Position numbers and translations under genes: made by a program | Assembly: GCA_963576565.1 (NCBI GenBank) | Contig: OY755046.1 | Location: forward strand, 56,399,471 to 56,463,470 | Length of the DNA stretch: 64,000 nucleotides | Reading direction: 5' to 3' | Source of the DNA: Aspidapion aeneum | Lineage: Eukaryota; Arthropoda; Insecta; Coleoptera; Brentidae | Shown here: positions 61,301-64,000 of the stretch, piece by piece | Layout of the letters: each line of letters starts with the position of its first letter | Position numbering within the stretch: position 1 is the stretch's first letter | The notes under the pieces: model-generated | What the model was told of the DNA's origin: nothing | Database searches by the model: none | Seen by the model: only the letters and a program-made list of their open reading frames with translations

Positions 61301-64000
61301 TAGGTACTATTTTTAAAACTCCCATCCATTTAACAAAAACAAACATTGACTTTCATTAAAAGGTTTTTTTTTTATTCATTGTATATTTTGTATTATATTT
61401 ATTATATTTTACGACATCTTTGGTCCAATATACATTCAAATATTAAAAAGGGGTATAATTACGTCCCCAGCCTATACCCAATAGAACATCTATTCTAGAT
61501 TAAACTGGGATTTATTTTATAAAGACTGTAAAGATAGAAATAGTAGAGGAAAGCAAAAAGGTACTACTTAATTAAAACTATATTTACGGTGAATAGAAAC
61601 TGAAAAAGTGCAACACTTATATACCTAAAGAATTTAACTATAGTTACTTTGGTATCTTTACCAAAAAACTAGCTATGCACAGCTAGTTTTTCTGTAGTAT
61701 CTGTGACTAACTTTAGTAACTTTAAATTGAAATAAAAAATATCGAACACACCATCTTTATTAAAGATACTAGATCGTCTTTATAATTAATTGTTATGTTG
61801 TCAGCTTCGTAAAAGTTGCAAAAGTTTTAAGAACGTTACGAGACGATCTTGTATCCCATTGTTAAACTTTTAAATTGAAAGCATAAAAACACAGGCCCTT
61901 AACAATATGCTTTATTTTACACCTAATTTTAATCAGAGTCCATTACAAAGTTTACACAATTAAAATATATTATGTAAATTCTGTCCATTCTAATTTGGAG
62001 GTACATAACCCCTAAAAAGGGGTTAAATCACAGCACTGAATGGAAAAATAAAAGGACAGAGGTATTATGTGAAGATGGTGATGATAATTATCCTAATCAT
62101 CCATATTGTAAAAGTACACTCATTTCTTCAAAAAGAAACCACATTCGGCATTTTTTTTTAAAGAACAAAACCAAAATTTTTATCGAAAAAAAAATTTTTT
62201 TTTCAGAAAAAATTGTTGTAAACGGAACGTGTCAGACTTGAAACTATATTCTATACTATATATGTATTCGTCACCAAAAAATAGTAAAATGAATAGGTAT
62301 TTGTGAATTCAATTTTTTATAAAGGAGATTTTGTTGGAATGGCTATTTTTTGTCCCTTGGGTAACGCGTTGGTTTTTGCCAGATTACTTAACCAAAATCT
62401 ATCAAATGTGATAAAATAAGATAGCTAGTGAGAAATCAATTTTTAGAGATTTGGGTTAGATACTTCTAGTACTTTTTCTCACAAATGCATAAAATACACT
62501 TTATCTGAGAAATAATTTATTCTTTTACTTAAGTTGTATTTAAAGAACTTCTTAGAATCCAAAAAATTGGTTAAAATAAAACTGGATTTGCAAATTCGAC
62601 AAAATTATCAGATATTTTTGGTATTACAGAAAGGACATCAACGTTACAGAAGGCAAAAAAGTATAAGAAGCACACAATTTATTGCACAAAATAAAATTCC
62701 AAAAATAGATAATGGTAAAAAATATTAGGCAGATTATAAATACAACCATTTTCCAACTAAATTCCGAAAATAAAATTCAATGTCCCGATCGGTAACACAG
62801 GGCAATTTCTGTAACTTCAAAAAATAACGTTACCGAACGGGACACATGGGAAATTTTCTTTACATTTTAGCATTTTTCAAACAAAAAAAAAATGGCTGTT
62901 ACCACCGTGGGACAGATTTCTCGTAACAAGTTGTTTAATTTTTATTTCATTTTCTATGGATACAAAATATCAAAAGCTATATGTTTACAAATTTACAAAC
63001 TTTAAATTTTCCATGACTTTGAAGGCAATATGTCTATTTTAAAACTTGACAAAGCTCTAGTGACAGATTACGGAAGGGACGTTTTCATGTTTCTTTTTTT
63101 TTTGTTGACTTTTACTAAATAATTGGCGACTTTTAGTGGTGTCATAACTAAAACTAACCGTATTATTTATAACAAAATTTAAAAGCCTTAGGTAAGCATC
63201 TAATAAATATTTTTTTGCCCTCTGACAACCAAATTTAGATTTTGCTCCAAAAAAAAGTGTCATACTACTTACCGACTTAATTCAGGTTAAAAGTTTAATA
63301 AATTTAAAAAAAATAAAGAAATAAATAAATTAAAAATATGATATAGCTTCTTGGTAGCTTACCTCCATTAGCCGCTTCCTACCCAAAGCCTGCAGAATCT
63401 CCTGAGCCTCAGGATAATCCTTCATGGCGTTAAGGACATCTTCTCTTGATAGAGAAAAGAGCTCAGAATATCCAACCGATCTAACATCAGCTGTTCGTCT
63501 ACATAAAAACAGTGTTTTATCAATAAAAGTTTTTAAATTTATTTTTCTTAAAGTTTCGTATTATCTTTCCCCAAAAATAAATTTTGAATAGAACGTAGCT
63601 AGGACCTTATTTTGCTTTATGAATCAGTTCAATAATCACATGAGTACGTATATTATATACTATATTTATCTTAAAGGATAAGAGTTGCATGCTTTCCACA
63701 GACATAAAATAAATTTTCATCCCTTTTACTGAAAGAGACATGGAAATAATGCGATCGTTTTAGTGTTAAGCATTTGGGTTTCTATATTTCTTCTGCAATA
63801 AATTTATCTATTCTGGAACAGAGCCAAAAGAAATGTGTATCTAAAAGTCCGCCTTCTACACATTCAATACCCACTTTTGTAGTATCTAATATAGTAAAAG
63901 TAAAAAAGAAAATGAATTTCCAAAATTATGGCTCTAAAAACGACGATAATTTGTCACAAAATATCTTTAAAAAATCACTTACTTGTTAAATCCATCTAAA
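36610..64000 (-). CDS. Cngl: Cyclic-nucleotide-gated channel, C-terminal part (15 exons, 5' end outside window)
   Basis: Plasma-membrane cation channel opened by cyclic nucleotides; only the end of the binding domain and the cytoplasmic tail are in the window. Exons in transcript order: 63983-64000 (partial), 63363-63498, 60648-60749, 43104-43207, 42750-43009, 40617-40770, 39615-40271, 39436-39546, 38935-39102, 38431-38694, 38117-38318, 37977-38058, 37671-37879, 37193-37346, 36610-36836. All phases join into about 948 codons and a TGA stop. The start of this reading, LDGFNKRTADVRSVGYSELF, matches the end of a CNG-type cyclic-nucleotide-binding domain. The long Ser-rich tail favours the insect CNG-like (Cngl) subunit over the shorter CngA or CngB; that subtype call is from memory and less certain. 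Every intron is GT-AG except 40272-40616, which is GC-AG. Confidence 0.85.
37671..38058 (-). CDS. Cngl: CNG channel exons: coiled coil in the distal tail
   Basis: Exon 37977-38058 (ERINEIDRINDTQLVSNKQS) and exon 37671-37879. The latter encodes SLEEEQNYFADILLAIKQIM followed by a clear heptad pattern running through MQKKYQERLETLEDELRTKD and EIIDQLKNHIAELERN. This is the only strong coiled coil in the window part of the protein. In CNG A-type subunits a C-terminal leucine zipper sets subunit stoichiometry; by analogy this coil may mediate assembly (inference). The exon ends SLS at TCC|GTAAGT. Confidence 0.87.
38117..39546 (-). CDS. Cngl: CNG channel exons: four charged tail exons
   Basis: Exons 39436-39546 (FIKSKLYKKAVQSLPTLQEA), 38935-39102 (SIDDLSPEYGPLPFVKKLKI), 38431-38694 (SQSEGSSVHQEQFRRQDQQF) and 38117-38318 (LLRAPTIEGYAARHSKLTKS). 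All but the last junction are phase 2, each restoring an Arg codon (AG|G or AG|A), a regular pattern. SPEYGPLPFVKKLKILNERQ looks like a short amphipathic helix and may be a conserved docking motif, but I do not recognise it. Conserved small-intron structure (roughly 110-330 bp) supports these as real exons. Confidence 0.85.
39615..40271 (-). CDS. Cngl: CNG channel exon: long Ser/Asn-rich disordered segment
   Basis: The largest exon of the gene in the window (657 nt) encodes about 219 residues, opening with DRIKLATSAKEKDSSIKDAL. Composition is dominated by Ser, Thr, Asn, Lys and Glu with no recognisable fold. Two near-repeats are visible: DDKRRLSAPPAGATNERHKT and DNRRRLSKRHESLDKNGARW, both with an RRLS motif that fits a basophilic kinase site such as PKA (inference). 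The exon ends KTKHYR at TATAG|GTGAGC. The opposite strand is also open over long stretches, but those frames carry no family signal. Confidence 0.85.
40617..40770 (-). CDS. Cngl: CNG channel exon: Ser/Thr-rich tail segment with a GC splice donor
   Basis: The exon starts after a CAATTTAG acceptor and encodes GKSSSQPTSPTSSTTPSAQA, a polyserine stretch and SALAAVPVKLLNNKISF. No GT donor in this exon has the phase needed for the next exon. The sequence TTTTAG|GCAAGT, a near-ideal GC donor, ends in phase 2. Together with the GGACAG acceptor at 40271 it restores an Arg codon (KISFRDRIKLATSAK). The exon is low-complexity and presumably disordered. Confidence 0.78.
41339..42188 (+). mobile_element. 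Deletion derivative of a hAT-like transposon
   Basis: Termini CAGTGGCGG (41339) and CCGCCACTG (ends 42188) are flanked by TTAATTAT and ATAATTAT, an 8-bp target duplication with one mismatch. Inside, a 33-codon frame at 41862-41960 begins MAEVSNSDSISVQYLKAIKF and continues into PLEEKI before a stop. It looks like the N-terminus of a hAT/ZMYM-like transposase, followed by an internal deletion. GC-rich sequence upstream of this ATG could be its former promoter. Lies in a channel intron, opposite orientation to the gene. Confidence 0.65.
42750..43207 (-). CDS. Cngl: CNG channel exons: proline-rich and Lys/Glu-rich tail start
   Basis: Exon 43104-43207 (starts VTSFDNSSQEHDKKDPEPPP) and exon 42750-43009 (starts RLLKEKQEKEEKSKHH) are separated by a 94-bp intron. 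The junction PLGAGLPLLHRLR/LLKEKQEKEE is continuous, giving a short basic-acidic helix. The second exon contains SSALSDLSLLQRILSLKTKE, another possible helix. Its best donor is ATGAAAG|GTAAAT at 42749, in phase with the next exon. If that donor were ignored, the frame would read 16 further codons to a TAG near 42697, giving a much shorter tail. The upstream donor CTCAG|GTGCGA is non-optimal. Confidence 0.82.
43208..45770. other. Left part of the 17-kb CNG intron
   Basis: Contains an AT-rich stretch (43300-43700), a block with AACGTTTTTAAAACGTTT inverted motifs (43900-44050), and the LTR-like duplication at 44391-44893. No exon of either gene is visible. Small open frames here have no family signal. 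Confidence 0.45.
44391..44893 (+). repeat. Direct repeats with TATA-like promoter sequence
   Basis: TTTTTCGTGGCTAAGC...GTATAxAAAGATTTT...TTTCTCTT occurs at 44391-44432 and at 44852-44893. The second copy includes TATAAA followed by TCAGTCAGT, an arrangement reminiscent of an arthropod TATA-initiator in an LTR. A 72-codon frame between them (44502-44720) is unassigned. May be a remnant of an LTR element; low certainty. Confidence 0.3.
46115..46725. mobile_element. Inner 611-bp hAT-like MITE, inserted in its own family
   Basis: Full-length copy, opposite in orientation to 7485-8095, with 7-bp CTTCAAG duplications (46108-46114, 46726-46732). It interrupts the outer MITE at its internal position ...AAAATCTTCAAG/ATTTAGCATTCC. 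The ends match the family termini CAAGGCCAACAC and GATAGCCCTG. Confidence 0.9.
47421..47846. repeat. GGCGCC-rich foldback inside large element, copy 2
   Basis: Same arrangement as 5422-5851: GC-rich arms of GGCGCC/CCAACT repeats around an AT-rich centre, with substitutions such as GGCACC in the left arm. Conserved in both copies, so it was part of the element before transposition. Confidence 0.75.
48514..49548. repeat. Telomere-like decamer array (AACCTAACCC)n, copy 2
   Basis: About 1,035 bp, roughly 103 decamers, with rare variants and two or three register slips (near 48745 and 49265). About 367 bp longer than the array in copy 1, which accounts for nearly all the length difference between the two elements. 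Confidence 0.95.
51212..52082. mobile_element. Unclassified insertion in the LINE, carrying a hammerhead-like fold
   Basis: About 870 bp with no counterpart in the LINE copy at 22920-24330, located between GTTGTTGCTCCGGT and ATATATTGGCTATTAA. It includes two CACATGCTGCTGTAA blocks (51735 and 51770) and the ribozyme-like motif at 51957-52002. Possibly a Penelope-like or SINE-like retroelement end; no coding frame and no clear target duplication. Confidence 0.5.
51957..52002 (+). ncRNA. Hammerhead-ribozyme-like motif
   Basis: In order: stem I strand TACAAC (51957-51962), core CTGAAGA (51963-51969, fits CUGANGA), stem II AAGAGC-GTAT-GCTCTC (51971-51986), core GAAA (51987-51990), a very short palindromic stem III C-ATG-T, then C51996 as expected cleavage position, and the second stem I strand GTTGTA (51997-52002), which is the exact complement of TACAAC. 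Weak points are an extra T at 51970 and an A-C mismatch at the base of stem II. Short, palindromic stem III is a known trait of retrotransposon-encoded hammerheads that act as dimers. Activity is unproven. Confidence 0.55.
52903..53209. repeat. Tandem duplication, 149-bp period
   Basis: Two copies of a unit containing GTTCTTTTTCCTTCTTTCTC and CGATCGAGTGTCCCACTTAA, starting near 52903 and 53052, with few differences. It lies at the 5' edge of the minus-strand LINE remnant. Confidence 0.88.
53210..54221. other. CNG intron segment with transposon ends
   Basis: Contains a lone terminus GATCCGCCACTG near 53690-53701, typical of CAGTGGCGG-type hAT elements, and then TTGATAACTCAAAC/TTGATAACTCGAAC motifs (53745-53800) that resemble pogo/Tigger subterminal repeats. 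A matching right-hand piece, GAGTTATCAAAGATCGACTG, is at about 54979-55000. No coding sequence. Confidence 0.45.
54224..54846. mobile_element. pogo/Tigger-like MITE
   Basis: Ends CAGTGAAACCTCC (54224) and GAGAGGTTTTACTG (ending 54846), flanked by TA on both sides, as in Tc1/mariner-pogo elements. Interior has repeated GTCCGCTTA/GTGTCCGC phrases near both ends. No transposase. It sits inside another element whose TTGATAACTCG-type motifs lie on either side. Confidence 0.75.
55020..55190. repeat. Cluster of ACTTGAAGTAC motifs
   Basis: ACTTGAAGTAC and close variants (ACTTCAAGTA, ACTTGTTACTTGAAGTAC) are repeated at least six times on both strands within 130 bp. Such clusters are typical of subterminal regions of DNA transposons. 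No element ends could be fixed. Confidence 0.5.
55200..57034. other. CNG intron segment, nothing recognised
   Basis: AT-rich intron DNA. Small frames at 55243-55520 and 56601-56789 have no domain signal. No RNA gene seen. Confidence 0.45.
57035..59640 (-). pseudogene. R1/I-type LINE 3' end with RNase H, split by a foldback insertion
   Basis: Minus strand. The N-terminal half of an RNase H domain lies in the frame 59220-59633: CYTDGSKLSERQTTGAGVYV with its catalytic Asp and the Glu in QATVFQEEVYAI. The rest lies in 57372-58048: SDSQATLKALN with the third acidic residue, then VTLVWVPGHTGVPGNEKADE, and a CPACGQEEETSRHLVAEC zinc knuckle. Together they make one domain interrupted exactly between RRGAYIY and SDSQ by the 1.17-kb foldback at 58049-59220; a frameshift is also present near 58010. 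RNase H followed by a CCHC-like motif suggests an R1- or I-type LINE. Its 3' UTR (57190-57300) has a ~58-bp duplication. Confidence 0.82.
58049..59220. mobile_element. 1.17-kb foldback element with ~580-bp inverted arms
   Basis: The two halves are near-perfect reverse complements: the left begins GGGTGTCATTAAAAGTTTGT and the right ends ACAAACTTTTAATGACACCC-TG. The arms meet at a ~25-bp loop near 58625-58645 (ATTCTGCTTATGGGAGG). Each arm contains a 147-bp internal duplication (CGCCCAGAGCACCGGTTTAC units at about 58430 and 58580 on the left). It splits a LINE RNase H domain. The right flank is TATATA; the left end has lost a few bases, so the TA target duplication cannot be confirmed. Confidence 0.88.
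59710..60400 (+). pseudogene. mariner/IS630-type DDE transposase remnant
   Basis: Plus-strand pieces of a transposase: QYSQKLNVWTGISGENIIGP, VFINGNLRG, LALLQDHIIPAIRQ, then WFMQDRRPAHETLP (with the second catalytic Asp) and, in the frame 60216-60413, LDKLRGKIITTLQSVIPKKL and FYNRLEYCLAQSGG. At least three frameshifts or stops interrupt it. The order and motifs are those of a DD34E-like transposase found in many insect mariner-like elements. Element ends are not identified. Confidence 0.75.
60648..60749 (-). CDS. Cngl: CNG channel exon: histidine-rich linker
   Basis: A 102-nt exon (34 codons, phase 0 at both ends) with a TTTTGCAG acceptor and GCTAAG|GTAAGC donor. It encodes a highly basic and His-rich segment, including KHPAHHKGDHHGHGHENKG, just after the binding domain. 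Nine of 34 residues are not needed for any known channel fold; the cluster of seven histidines could bind divalent metal (inference). Because it is phase 0 and divisible by three, it could be skipped without frame loss. It is isolated: the next exon is 17.4 kb away across a transposon-filled intron. Confidence 0.8.
61126..61217. mobile_element. 92-bp hAT-like MITE
   Basis: Ends CAGTGGCGTATATA and TATATACGCCACTG are exact inverted repeats of 14 bp. The flanking 8-bp duplication CCCTCGAC (61118-61125, 61218-61225) is perfect. The interior is G-rich. An unusually small, complete element. Confidence 0.9.
62165..62540. repeat. Dispersed intronic repeat, related to 10095-10475
   Basis: Shares AACAAAACCAAAAT, GTTGGAATGG(C/T)(T/C)ATTTTTTGTC, AAAATCTATCAAATGTG and ATAGCTAGTGAGAAA with the copy in the ABCA gene, in the same order and strand. 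Class unknown. Confidence 0.5.
63363..64000 (-). CDS. Cngl: CNG channel exons: C-terminal part of the cyclic-nucleotide-binding domain
   Basis: Two exons are seen. The first is cut by the window edge (63983-64000) and ends LDGFN plus two bases of a Lys codon at AA|GTAAGT. The second (63363-63498) completes that codon and encodes RTADVRSVGYSELFSLSRED and the helix continuing to GRKRLMEV-type sequence. The Arg-Thr-Ala pair sits where CNG channels contact the cyclic-nucleotide phosphate, in the RTA motif of the beta-roll. The DV-AMKDYPEAQEIL stretch forms the following C-helix that closes over the ligand. Upstream exons with S1-S6 and the pore must lie beyond 64000. The 484-bp intron between the two exons shows nothing else recognisable. 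Confidence 0.88.

Larger units (their letters stand above)
60750..63362. other. 2.6-kb CNG intron
   Basis: Contains poly-C (60989-61000) and poly-G (61171-61182) runs, the 92-bp MITE at 61126-61217, the dispersed repeat at 62165-62540, and an inverted pair GTCCCGATCGGTAAC/GTTACCGAACGGGAC at 62782-62842. No exon or RNA gene seen. Confidence 0.5.

Overview
The window looks like an AT-rich, transposon-loaded insect chromosome segment. A beetle is my guess, not shown by the sequence. It holds the 3' parts of two conserved multi-exon genes that converge tail to tail. Reasons for calling it an insect: GT-AG introns of 60 bp to 17 kb, RTE-like and jockey-like LINE debris, many short inverted-repeat elements (MITEs), and long arrays of a decamer made of TTAGG plus TTGGG. 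I see no prokaryotic features, CRISPR arrays, rRNA or convincing tRNA genes.

Gene 1 (+ strand, enters from the left, stop at 27404-27406) is an ABCA-subfamily full transporter, closest to the ABCA5 group. 27 exons splice to an uninterrupted 1,428-residue C-terminal portion: last helices of the first membrane domain, NBD1, regulatory linker, second membrane domain with a glycosylatable loop, NBD2 and the C-terminal tail. Both ATPase domains keep their Walker A, signature, Walker B and His-loop residues. The 5' exons lie left of the window.

Gene 2 (- strand, enters from the right, stop at 36610-36612) is a cyclic-nucleotide-gated channel, probably the insect Cngl type. The window has the end of the cyclic-nucleotide-binding domain and a very long, Ser-rich, disordered cytoplasmic tail with a coiled coil: 15 exons, about 948 residues, all phases consistent. 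One intron needs a GC-AG splice pair. Pore and S1-S6 exons lie to the right.

Layout: 1-2068 decayed C2H2 zinc-finger array inside an ABCA intron; 2358-27406 ABCA exons with intronic LINEs, MITEs and microsatellites; 27407-36609 intergenic, with a 3'UTR MITE, a foldback element enclosing LINE and Ty3/gypsy debris, an LTR-like remnant and a ~605-bp satellite; 36610-43207 the compact exon cluster of the channel tail; 43208-60647 a 17-kb channel intron full of nested transposons; 60648-64000 the binding-domain exons.

The most notable non-genic structure is a 3.6-4.2 kb non-autonomous element present twice (4885-9109 and 46885-50866). It has 8-bp target duplications, imperfect CATTGA termini, an internal GGCGCC-rich foldback and 0.7-1.0 kb of a telomere-like decamer. 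One copy sits in the middle of a 50-bp palindrome. The other sits in a 611-bp MITE that also received a second copy of itself and had itself landed in a LINE, so the insertion order can be read. A hammerhead-ribozyme-like fold lies at 51957-52002.
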